From: Pseudomonadota bacterium
Lineage (GTDB): Bacteria > Myxococcota > Polyangia > Polyangiales > Polyangiaceae
NCBI GenBank assembly: GCA_023419055.1
Contig: JAEZYO010000486.1
Coordinates: 1-6,107, forward strand
Reading direction: 5' to 3'
DNA length: 6,107 nt
Shown one piece after another: positions 1-6,107 of the stretch. Within the stretch, counting starts at the first letter, position 1, and each line of letters opens with the position of its first letter. Position numbers and translations under genes: made by a program. The notes under the pieces were generated by a model, which was given only the letters and a program-made list of their open reading frames with translations, made no database searches and was not told the origin of the DNA.

Positions 1-2929
1 GCCCATCCCCCTGCTCGCGCGCCAGGAGCTCGATGGTGGCGAGCACGTCGTCCGCGAGCTCGGCGGACGCGAGCAGCGCGCGATAGTGCTCGAGCGCGAG
101 CGCGTGATCGCCGCGGTTGTTCGCCACCTCCGCGAGCCTGAGGAGCGCGACGTCGCGTCGCTCACCCTCGAGGAAGGGCAAGACGCGCGCGAGCTCCGCA
201 TGAACCGCGGTCCAGTCCCCGGCGTCGCTGAGCGCGGCGATGAGCGCTTCGTGCGCCACCATGTCTCGCGGGTCCTCGGCCACGGCGATTTGCCAGGTGG
301 CGACCGCACCGCCGACGTCACCGAGCTCGCGCAAACGGAGCGCCGCGCTCGCGTGCAGGAGCTCGCGCCGGCGAAGCGGCTCGGTCTCCTGGCCCAGGGC
401 GGCCGCGTAGAGCGCCAGACGCTCCTCGGGCGCTCCAGAAAGCGCCAAGAGCTCGTCGATGCGAGTGATGATCTCGCGCGACGCTGGCGCGAACGCCAGG
501 GTGCGCTTGTAGACCTGCACCGCTCGCGCGACGTCACCCGCCGCCGCCAGGGCCTCACCGGCAGCCTGTCCGACCTCGAACAGCGGAGCGGACTCGATCA
601 CGGCGTCCCCGAGGGCCTCGTCGAGCAACGCCGCGCGCCGGACGAGGTTCCCGCTCGCCCCCGCGAGGCGCTGTACGTGAGAGAGCCAGACCGGGACCTC
701 CAAAGGCTCGGTCGCGACCGCGTGCTTCAGGCCGCGGCCCGCGATCTCGAGCGCCCGCTCGCGATCGCCCAGCCGGTTCTCCGCGATGACGAGCGCTTCC
801 GCGAGCGCGCCGAGCCCGCGCGCCACCTCGGCCTCGAGCTCGGCCCGGAGCTCCAGCACTCGAATCAAGCCGCTCGCCGGCTCTTCGTCTCGAAAAATCG
901 GCTCGAGCACGCGCGCCGCCTCGAGCCGGAGCTCGCCGTGCGTCAGCATCTTCTCCACAGCCGCGCGGCTCGCCCTGTGAGCGGGCTCGAGCGCGAGGGC
1001 CTCGGCGAACGTCGCGAGCGCCTGCTGCGGCTGGTTCAGGCCGATGAGCTCGAGCTGACCGATCTCCGCGAGCACCTCCACGCGCTCCGGTCCGGTCGTG
1101 CCCTCGAGCGTCTGGCGCAGCAAGAGCGTGAGGTCGGCGAACAGCCCCTCTTGCTCGAGCAGAGGCTTGAGGCGCTGGGAGATCTCCGGCGACGCGCCGT
1201 AGCGGGCTGCGAGCGCTTGCCAGGCTGCGATGGCGCCCGCGCGGTCGCGGCTCTTCAACGTGCGAAGCTCCGCGGCCTTGAACGCGAGCTCGCGCGCCTC
1301 CGCGGGATCCTTGCTGCGCTCGGCGCGGTGCGCGAGCACGTCGGCGAGGCCGTCTTCGTCGTTCTGCTCGGTGTAGAGCTCTTCGAGGCGCCGCAACGCC
1401 TCGTCGGTCCAGGGCGAGCCCACGAGCGCGCGGAACGCCACGACCGCGCGCGCTTGGTCCGGCACCTCGCCGTCCGAGAGCCGCGCCAGGCGGCGCGCCG
1501 CGGCCTGACGCACCTCTCGCTCGGGCTCGAGCTCCACCACCTTCTCGAGCACGACCGCGAGCTGCTTCAGCTCGCCGCTCTCGCCGTAGAGCTCGCTCAA
1601 CCGGCGCGCTGCCACGAGCGTCGCGCCAGAGTCGGCGCCGATTTCGAGCACCTGCTGAAAGGCGGCCTGCGCCTTCTTCGGGTCGCCGGACTTCAAGTAG
1701 ACGTCGCCGACGTCCACCGCCACGCGCGCCCGCACCGCCGGGTCACGGCTGGTCTGGAGGGCGCGAGCGAGGAGGCGCGCCGCTTGGGCGGGCTGATTGA
1801 GCGCGAGGGACAGCTCGACCAGGCGCGAGCGCAGCGCGTCGTCGCCCGGATCGCCCGCGACCACGGGCGCCAGGAGCTCGAGCGCGCCCGCCGGATCGCC
1901 GAGCGCGTCCTGCCTCAGGATCCCGAGCCGCCGCTGGACCTCGATGCGTCGAGGACCCCGAACCTGCTTGAGCTCGAGGCTCAGCATTCCCACGGCGCGC
2001 TCGATCTCGCCCGCCTTCTCGTACGCGTCCGACAACGCGGCCGCAGCGCGAGGCCCGAGCTTCGGGTTCTCGATCAAAGCCTCGGCGACGCTGCGCGAGA
2101 GCTGATGGTGAGGCTCCGCCCGCAAGAGCCCCTCGGCGTGCTCGAGCGCCCGCGCTTGGTCCCGGAGCACCGTCGAGCAGAGATCGAGCGAGAACTCGTG
2201 CAGCTCGCGGGCTTCTTGAGCGGACGGCGCGGGCTCGCGACGGAGAGCCGCCTCGAGCACCTCGACGACGTCCTTGTGACGCCCGTGCTCGAGCAGCCGC
2301 CGCACCACGTTCTCCCGGTTCGAGAGATCGGCGGGATCGAGCTTGAGGATGCGCAGTCCGACGTCGATGCTCTGCTCGTTCGCGCGCGGCGCCGCGGTCA
2401 GGAGCTGCGCGGCGCGGCGCAAGAACGAGAGCTTGCGATCGGGCTCGGCTTCGCGACCGCTCGCGTCCACGTAGTGTTGGGCGAGGCGGGCCGCGCCATC
2501 CTCGTGCGAGAGCAGAACCTCGAGCATCGCGAACGCCTCGGCGTGACCCGGCACGATGGCGAGCGCTCGCTCGGCGGCTGCGGCCGCACCCTCGCGATCG
2601 CCGAAAATCTCCGCAAAGAAGCGCGCGGCCCGGAGCTGCACGTACGCTTGTTGCTCGGGCAGCATCAGCTTGATGCGCTTGTCACCGAGCACGGTCTCGT
2701 ACGCGAACGCGAGATCCGAGACCTTGTCATGCGCCACGGCGGCGTCGTGAAGCCGCTGCCAGGGTTCCGTCGGCTGCTCACCCTTGGCGACGGCGCTGAC
2801 GAGCAGCTCGAGCATTTCGTTCGGCTTCTCGAGCCCGTGGTCGAGCCCCTCCGCGGCTTCCCACAGCTTCAGCGCCAAAACGCTCACTGGCCGCCTACGG
2901 GCGTCCGTTTTCGGAGGAATCGAAGACAT
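1..2929 (-). CDS. Large tetratricopeptide-like (TPR) repeat protein, 3' end beyond left edge
   Basis: The minus strand is open without a stop from the ATG at 2929-2927 to the left edge: 976 codons, C-terminus missing. The start is well fixed, because an in-frame TAG lies 27 nt upstream (2956-2954) and this is the first start codon after it. The N-terminus (MSSIPPKTDARRR) has no signal peptide, and I see no membrane segment, so it is probably cytoplasmic. The product is Ala/Leu/Glu/Arg-rich and almost entirely helical. It contains many degenerate TPR-like helix pairs of the form GD..-A...-ALA..P. The clearest are near residues 109-137, 300-318, 404-430, 629-650, 796-816, 868-890 and 937-953. 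TPR arrays are protein-interaction scaffolds; the partner here is unknown and no catalytic domain is visible in this part. It is monocistronic or first in its unit, 409 bp after the SDR gene. The ribosome-binding site is weak (only a GGA near -9). A TPR or related HEAT/SEL1-like solenoid fits; TPR is the best match. Confidence 0.87.
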   Translation of the reverse strand, partial: MSSIPPKTDARRRPVSVLALKLWEAAEGLDHGLEKPNEMLELLVSAVAKGEQPTEPWQRLHDAAVAHDKVSDLAFAYETVLGDKRIKLMLPEQQAYVQLRAARFFAEIFGDREGAAAAAERALAIVPGHAEAFAMLEVLLSHEDGAARLAQHYVDASGREAEPDRKLSFLRRAAQLLTAAPRANEQSIDVGLRILKLDPADLSNRENVVRRLLEHGRHKDVVEVLEAALRREPAPSAQEARELHEFSLDLCSTVLRDQARALEHAEGLLRAEPHHQLSRSVAEALIENPKLGPRAAAALSDAYEKAGEIERAVGMLSLELKQVRGPRRIEVQRRLGILRQDALGDPAGALELLAPVVAGDPGDDALRSRLVELSLALNQPAQAARLLARALQTSRDPAVRARVAVDVGDVYLKSGDPKKAQAAFQQVLEIGADSGATLVAARRLSELYGESGELKQLAVVLEKVVELEPEREVRQAAARRLARLSDGEVPDQARAVVAFRALVGSPWTDEALRRLEELYTEQNDEDGLADVLAHRAERSKDPAEARELAFKAAELRTLKSRDRAGAIAAWQALAARYGASPEISQRLKPLLEQEGLFADLTLLLRQTLEGTTGPERVEVLAEIGQLELIGLNQPQQALATFAEALALEPAHRASRAAVEKMLTHGELRLEAARVLEPIFRDEEPASGLIRVLELRAELEAEVARGLGALAEALVIAENRLGDRERALEIAGRGLKHAVATEPLEVPVWLSHVQRLAGASGNLVRRAALLDEALGDAVIESAPLFEVGQAAGEALAAAGDVARAVQVYKRTLAFAPASREIITRIDELLALSGAPEERLALYAAALGQETEPLRRRELLHASAALRLRELGDVGGAVATWQIAVAEDPRDMVAHEALIAALSDAGDWTAVHAELARVLPFLEGERRDVALLRLAEVANNRGDHALALEHYRALLASAELADDVLATIELLAREQGDG

Positions 2930-3003
2930 GGAGTCGTCCGAAGGATCATCACGCTACCAGACATTTTCTTCTCGCGGACAGCGCCGATTCAGCGTCTCTC
3001 GAC

Positions 3004-3031
3004 GAGCCTCGATCGAGGCTCCGTTTCGGAG
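3004..3031. promoter_or_regulatory. Perfect 18-bp palindrome with overlapping hairpin, candidate operator
   Basis: Positions 3004-3021 read gagcctcga followed directly by its reverse complement tcgaggctc, a perfect two-fold symmetric site with no spacer. It overlaps a second inverted repeat at 3019-3031, ctccg-ttt-cggag, a 5-bp stem with a 3-base loop. The palindrome lies 75 to 92 bp upstream of the TPR start codon, a suitable place for a dimeric regulator. CTCGAG/GATCGA-like words are common in this genome's coding DNA, so chance is a real alternative. No T-tract follows, so a terminator is unlikely. The function is inferred. Confidence 0.3.
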
Positions 3032-3251
3032 TCGCGCACGTCCATTTGCCTACATGCTGCGCTCGTGACGTGCTCCGAGATCGTTCGCACGTTCGCTGAC
3101 TCGTCGGCGAAGAGCGCGCGCCGTGATCGCTCGGAGTGCTCGCCAGGAGAATCTCGGACGGATGGCGCGTGCGCGAACACGCTCGACGTCGCGAATGCCC
3201 GAGCCTCGGCGCGGAAGCTCGCAGCGGCGCAGGAGCGCGGCGCAGCGCTTA

Positions 3252-3292
3252 TTGAACTTCGAGCAGCGCGAGCGGCCGACCGCCCAGTTCAA
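3252..3292 (-). terminator. Inverted repeat after the SDR gene, possible transcript-end hairpin
   Basis: Plus-strand ttgaact at 3252-3258 is the exact reverse complement of agttcaa at 3286-3292, with 27 bp between them. Inside the spacer, gcgg (3272-3275) and ccgc (3280-3283) form a second small stem with a 4-base loop. On the minus strand this nested structure begins 46 nt after the SDR stop codon and is followed by AATAAG rather than a run of T. It could be a factor-assisted terminator or 3'-end stabilising hairpin for the peroxidase-SDR transcript, or simply chance. A classical intrinsic terminator is not supported. Confidence 0.25.
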
Positions 3293-3338
3293 GCCCAGCG
3301 AACGGCGTCGTCCCTGCGGAGCGCAACGTCTGCATGCT

Positions 3339-4184
3339 TCAACCGAACTTCTCGGGCCCCGCCCAATCCCCGAGGAGGCGCAGCAATCGCGGCGACAGGC
3401 TCGGAAGCAGGCGCTTCATCGCGTGGAGCAGGTGGGCCTCGGGCGCCACCGGAACGATCGCACGGTTGTCGCGTACTGCGTCGAGGATGCTCTGGGCCAC
3501 GCGCACCGGGTCGTAGTTGCGTTTGCGGTACCAGCTACCGACCCGTTCACGGAGCGCGTCCGGCGCGTCGACGCCGCGCACGCGCATGCGCTCGACGATC
3601 GGCGTATTGACGAAACCCGGACAGATAACGCTGACGCCGATTGCGTGACGCGCGAGCTCGTCACGCAGCGCCTCGGAGAGCCCCACGACCGCGTACTTCG
3701 TCGTCGAGTACGCGGAAAGCGCCTCGGAAGCGACGAAGCCCGCCGCGGACGCGACGTTCACCACGTGCCCTCCGCGTCCGCGCTCGACCATCGGCGGCAG
3801 AAAATAATGGCAGCCGTGGACGACGCCCCAGTAGTTCGTCTCGGTGATCCAGCGCCAATCCTCGAGCGACGTATGCAAGAAGCCGCCGAACACGGCCACT
3901 CCCGCGTTGTTGACCAAGAGATCGGCCGGGCCGAGCTCGCGAGTGACCCGCTCGGCGAACGCGCGGACCGCGTCGGAGGATCCGACATCCGCGACCTCGC
4001 GCAAGACGCGCGCGGCCCCGAGCTTCACCGCGTCGCCCGCGGTCTGCTCCAGCCGTTCCTCGTCGATGTCACAGAGGGCGAGCGCCGCGCCGCGCTCGGC
4101 GCACGCGAGCGCGGTGGCTCGACCGATGCCGCTCGCCGCGCCAGTCAGCACCACCACCTGACCCGCCGTGAGCCCGCGCCCCAT
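3339..4184 (-). CDS. Classical short-chain dehydrogenase/reductase (SDR), NAD(P)-dependent
   Basis: This is a complete 281-residue protein, ATG at 4184-4182 and TGA at 3341-3339. It has the full classical SDR signature. The Rossmann glycine motif TGAASGIG is at residues 14-21. An acidic residue ends beta-2 (Asp39 in LCDID), which in this family usually favours NAD over NADP. Asp66 lies in ADV, NNAG is at 92-95 and the structural Asn is at 117. Catalytic Ser146 precedes Tyr159-x3-Lys163 in YSTTK, and the PG motif is at 189-190. Such enzymes interconvert alcohols and ketones; the substrate is not predictable. The C-terminal 40 residues (MKRLLPSLSPRLLRLLGDW) form a basic, leucine-rich amphipathic stretch that could mediate oligomer or membrane-surface contact. 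There is no signal peptide. The ATG overlaps the peroxidase stop (TGATG), so translation is probably coupled. The same frame stays open far upstream through the peroxidase gene, but the glycine motif at residue 14 supports this start. Confidence 0.94.
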   Translation of the reverse strand: MGRGLTAGQVVVLTGAASGIGRATALACAERGAALALCDIDEERLEQTAGDAVKLGAARVLREVADVGSSDAVRAFAERVTRELGPADLLVNNAGVAVFGGFLHTSLEDWRWITETNYWGVVHGCHYFLPPMVERGRGGHVVNVASAAGFVASEALSAYSTTKYAVVGLSEALRDELARHAIGVSVICPGFVNTPIVERMRVRGVDAPDALRERVGSWYRKRNYDPVRVAQSILDAVRDNRAIVPVAPEAHLLHAMKRLLPSLSPRLLRLLGDWAGPEKFG

Positions 4185-5575
4185 CACGCCTCCGCCAGGT
4201 AGGCGAGAGCGCGTAGGCTCGGGAGGAAGAAGTAGGCCCCTCCGCGCACGCGCACGAAGCTCGGCAGGCCGACGACGCGCTCGCGAAAGGGCGCGAGCGC
4301 TCTGGTAAAGACCCGCGGCTCGGCCGCGCCCGAGAGCTCGACCCCCGCCCGGCCGATCAAGGGATCCCGATCGCAGCTCAAACGCCCGAACTTCGGGTTG
4401 TTCACCCAGGTCTGTTGGATGAACTCGAACTGCCGTCGCAGGTTCGCGTTCAGGGCCATGAAGGCGAGCCCCTTCCTCGTCGCCCCGCTCGGAGAGCTCT
4501 CGACGTACAGGCGCCCGCGCCGCATGATGCGGTGCCGCGAGGTGCGCTCGAGGGAAATGGCTCCGTCTTCGCCGAGCGAGTCGCGCGGGTTGCTGCGCCG
4601 CACGTGCGCGCCCACCGGGCAGCGCAGGCCTCGAGCATCTTCTTCGCGGTAGCCGAAGCGGTTCAGGTCGTCGACCGGGTCCTTGGGACCCGGCGCCACG
4701 GCGAGCGATCTGCCGTCCGGCCAGCGCCCCACGATGCGCGCCGCGAACTGCTCGGCGAACGCCGCCGGATCCGGCGCGCCCGCGAGCGCAGCGCGCGCCT
4801 CCGCGTACCGCCAGAACGCCTCCACGTCTTGCTCGAGCTTGCGGAATACGAGGTAGGTGCCGTTGTGACCGAAGTCGAGCGCCGAGCCGCCGAGCGTGCG
4901 CGGCGGGAGATCGCGCGTGGATCGCTTGGGCGGAACGGTGGGGCTCGAGGGCACGCGGCCGTAGCCGTTCTTGTACCCGAGCAGGATCTCGCCCGCCCGA
5001 ACGCGCGGGTCGAACGGGTTCTTGTCGTGTTTCACGGGCCCGCCCTTGATGACCGGGTTCGTGATGCCGTCGGCGAAGCCGAAGTGCTCCTTGCCGTCGT
5101 CCGGCAGGTACGCGTCGAGGTGCTCCGCCACGATGCCGTACTTCTCGAGCTGTGAGGCGAGCTCGTCGTGACGCTCCGAAAGCTGCTCTTCGCTCTCGCA
5201 GTAGAGCATGACGAGCGCGTCGATGCGCGCGGTGCCCGGACCGCCGAGCTCCCACGCCTCGGGCGCGTCTTCGCCGAAATCCCCGAGCGCGATGCTGCGC
5301 TCGGGGTGGCTCATCCCCTGGGTGAACTCGCGAGGAAACTCGAACAGCGAGCCCTCACCGAGGCCCAGGCGAGCGAGTCCGCTCGACGTCAACGCCAGAT
5401 TCAAGCGGGCGGGATCGCGGCGCTCGCTCGCGTCGGCGCTGCTCACGCGGTGCACCGTGCGCGAGAGCCACTCCTTCGGCTCGGCGTCTTCCCCGAAGGT
5501 GGCGAAGTAGTAGCGGGCGAAGGGCTGCCGCCGGTAACCGTAGAAGACCAGGCCCTGAATGTCTCCGAGATCCAT
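4184..5575 (-). CDS. DyP-type haem peroxidase
   Basis: This is a complete 463-residue dye-decolourising-type peroxidase: ATG at 5575-5573, TGA at 4186-4184. The family uses haem and hydrogen peroxide to oxidise dyes, phenolics and other compounds. The N-terminus DIQGLVFYGY (4-14) is the usual opening of the first ferredoxin-like domain, which supports the start. The diagnostic GxxDG motif is GFADG at 166-170, with Asp169 as the distal acid. The proximal haem ligand is His324 in CPVGAHVRRSNPRD (319-332). The distal arginine lies in HRIMRRG (348-354). C-terminal-domain hallmarks FIQQTWVNNPKF (385-396) and GAYFFLPS (446-453) are present. The length and the insertions between Asp169 and His324 fit the larger C/D (class V) DyPs rather than the shorter A/B types. 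There is no Tat or Sec signal, and the protein ends at the domain boundary with no encapsulin-type tail, so it is likely cytoplasmic. It starts 4 nt after the upstream stop (TAG-CACC-ATG) without a good ribosome-binding site, which suggests translational coupling. The natural substrate is unknown. Confidence 0.95.
   Translation of the reverse strand: MDLGDIQGLVFYGYRRQPFARYYFATFGEDAEPKEWLSRTVHRVSSADASERRDPARLNLALTSSGLARLGLGEGSLFEFPREFTQGMSHPERSIALGDFGEDAPEAWELGGPGTARIDALVMLYCESEEQLSERHDELASQLEKYGIVAEHLDAYLPDDGKEHFGFADGITNPVIKGGPVKHDKNPFDPRVRAGEILLGYKNGYGRVPSSPTVPPKRSTRDLPPRTLGGSALDFGHNGTYLVFRKLEQDVEAFWRYAEARAALAGAPDPAAFAEQFAARIVGRWPDGRSLAVAPGPKDPVDDLNRFGYREEDARGLRCPVGAHVRRSNPRDSLGEDGAISLERTSRHRIMRRGRLYVESSPSGATRKGLAFMALNANLRRQFEFIQQTWVNNPKFGRLSCDRDPLIGRAGVELSGAAEPRVFTRALAPFRERVVGLPSFVRVRGGAYFFLPSLRALAYLAEA
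4189..4193 (-). promoter_or_regulatory. Ribosome-binding site of the SDR gene, inside the peroxidase gene
   Basis: Read on the minus strand this is GGAGG, 4 nt before the SDR ATG at 4184 and formed by the penultimate peroxidase codons (GCG GAG GCG). The spacing is on the short side of normal. It supports the 4184 start and allows reinitiation by ribosomes finishing the peroxidase. Confidence 0.65.
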
Positions 5576-5579
5576 GGTG

Positions 5580-6107
5580 CTACACCAGCTGGCAGAAGCG
5601 CTCGATCGAGGCTTCGTCGAAATCGCGCGCGAGGATCTCGCGGAGCTCCGCGTTCGAGAGCACGTCGCTCACGCTGAGGGTCGGGTAAGCGGAGTACCAG
5701 ATCTGCGTCGGCAGCTGGAAGGCGCGCGTCCAGCGCTTGAAGCGCTCCTCGTCCTTCGCGCCGAAGAAGAACTGGAACAAGGTCGCGGGAAACTGGATCG
5801 TGTTGGTCCAGATCATGGTGAGCCCTTCGGAGGCGCGATCGATGAAGTCGCCGAGGTACGCCTCCCAGCTGCCGTCGTAGTTGCTGAAGAAGAGCAATCG
5901 ACCGTCCGGCAGGATCGCCCAGCGCGCGAAATGGATCGTGTCGAGCTCCCCGAGCCGCCCTACCCTGCCCCCGCGATCGGCGAGCTCTTGAGCGACGCGC
6001 AGCATGAGCTTCAGCGTCCGCCGCCGGAAGCGGCCGGGCTTGATCGGGACGAGGTGCGTGAGACCATTCTGCTCCAGGCGATCTTCGTGCATGCCGATCG
6101 CGTCCAG
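5580..6107 (-). CDS. Conserved protein of unknown function, C-terminal part, 5' end beyond right edge
   Basis: The frame is open from the right edge (first complete codon CTG at 6107-6105) to TAG at 5582-5580, giving 175 residues. The first in-window ATG (6092) is probably internal. The residues around it (LDAIGMHEDRLEQNGLTHL) read as continuous folded sequence, and this kind of protein is, as I recall, longer. Visible features are a basic IKPGRFRRRTLKLML stretch, then IHFARWAILPDGRLLFFSNY and DGSWEAYLGDFIDRA, an alternating strand-helix pattern, then PTQIWYSAYPTLSVSDVL near the end. The many aromatics and the HFARW/SNYDGSWE.Y..DF motifs resemble an uncharacterised family that I recall near DyP peroxidases; I cannot name a domain for it. 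A ferredoxin-like/dimeric alpha-beta barrel fold is a guess from the pattern. There is no membrane segment in this part. It is the first visible gene of the unit and ends 4 nt before the peroxidase start, so a shared role with the peroxidase is likely but inferred. Confidence 0.8.
   Translation of the reverse strand: MDAIGMHEDRLEQNGLTHLVPIKPGRFRRRTLKLMLRVAQELADRGGRVGRLGELDTIHFARWAILPDGRLLFFSNYDGSWEAYLGDFIDRASEGLTMIWTNTIQFPATLFQFFFGAKDEERFKRWTRAFQLPTQIWYSAYPTLSVSDVLSNAELREILARDFDEASIERFCQLV

Larger units (their letters stand above)
2930..3338. other. Intergenic region between SDR and TPR genes
   Basis: These 409 bp hold no gene I can support. Short minus-strand frames exist (for example 3180-2989 from GTG and 3292-3050 from TTG). 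They are Arg-rich, have more A/T at third codon positions than the neighbouring genes, and match no family I know. The stretch nearest the TPR start (about 2944-2980) is the least GC-rich part and is the likeliest place for a promoter. Read on the minus strand it contains TGGTAGCGT, a poor extended -10 resemblance with no convincing -35, so I do not call a promoter. Two inverted-repeat structures are listed separately. Confidence 0.7.

Noticed and set aside
1..2929. Recurring cgagctcg/ctcgag words as a DNA repeat array
   Set aside because: They coincide with Leu-Glu and Glu-Leu codons (CTC GAG, GAG CTC) in the helical repeat protein and are not regularly spaced; codon usage explains them.
2944..2980. 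Promoter for the TPR gene (TGGTAGCGT on the minus strand)
   Set aside because: Only half of the -10 consensus matches and there is no credible -35 at the right distance, so it is too weak to call.
2989..3292. Small minus-strand frames of 63 and 80 residues in the intergenic region
   Set aside because: They use GTG/TTG starts, overlap each other in different frames, have lower third-position GC than the neighbouring genes, and have an Arg-rich translation with no family resemblance.
86..3610. Plus-strand 1174-residue open frame as a gene
   Set aside because: It is codon-aligned antisense to the TPR gene, compositionally His/Arg-biased, has no recognisable domain, and spans the intergenic gap into a second gene.
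3123..4202. Plus-strand 359-residue open frame
   Set aside because: It lies antisense to the SDR gene, whose full catalytic motif set proves the minus strand is the coding one.
4415..5155. Plus-strand 246-residue open frame
   Set aside because: It is antisense to the core of the DyP peroxidase, which carries the GxxDG and proximal His motifs; there is no domain of its own.
3339..5255. A 638-residue minus-strand fusion protein ending in the SDR
   Set aside because: The first 357 codons are an out-of-frame, Arg-rich reading of the peroxidase gene; SDR homology starts only at the 4184 ATG.
5168..5677. Plus-strand 169-residue open frame
   Set aside because: It is antisense to the peroxidase N-terminus and the end of the unknown gene, with a low-complexity Arg/Ala translation.
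6078..6092. ATG at 6092 as the true start of the upstream gene
   Set aside because: The frame is open to the window edge and the residues before the Met look continuous with the fold, so the real start is probably outside the window.

Overview
This is a very GC-rich window. All the convincing genes lie on the minus strand, so read in transcription order it runs from the right edge to the left. Leucine is mostly CTC/CTG and glutamate mostly GAG, giving recurrent CTCGAG/GAGCTC words. With a very long soluble helical-repeat protein, this suggests a delta-proteobacterial or myxobacterial chromosome (Myxococcota/Polyangia-like). That assignment is inferred from composition and gene style; there is no rRNA or marker gene to confirm it.

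Right part (6107 to 3339): a tightly packed three-gene unit. (1) The C-terminal 175 residues of a conserved protein of unknown function, whose start lies beyond the right edge. (2) A complete 463-residue DyP-type haem peroxidase, beginning 4 nt after the stop of gene 1. (3) A complete 281-residue classical short-chain dehydrogenase/reductase (SDR), whose ATG overlaps the peroxidase TGA by one base (TGATG) and has a GGAGG ribosome-binding site inside the peroxidase's last codons. The spacing argues for one mRNA with coupled translation. A joint role in an oxidative/reductive process is plausible, but the substrate cannot be read from the sequence.

Middle (2930 to 3338): 409 bp without a convincing gene. 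It holds a 7-bp-arm inverted repeat with a nested GC hairpin 46 nt after the SDR stop (candidate transcript end). It also holds a perfect 18-bp palindrome overlapping a second small hairpin, about 75-100 bp upstream of the next start codon (candidate operator).

Left part (2929 to 1): the first 976 codons of a large, apparently cytoplasmic tetratricopeptide-like repeat protein. It is uninterrupted and runs off the left edge. No tRNA, rRNA, CRISPR array, insertion sequence or phage element was seen. The most interesting point is the conserved-looking unknown protein coupled to the DyP peroxidase and SDR. The rest looks like ordinary chromosome.
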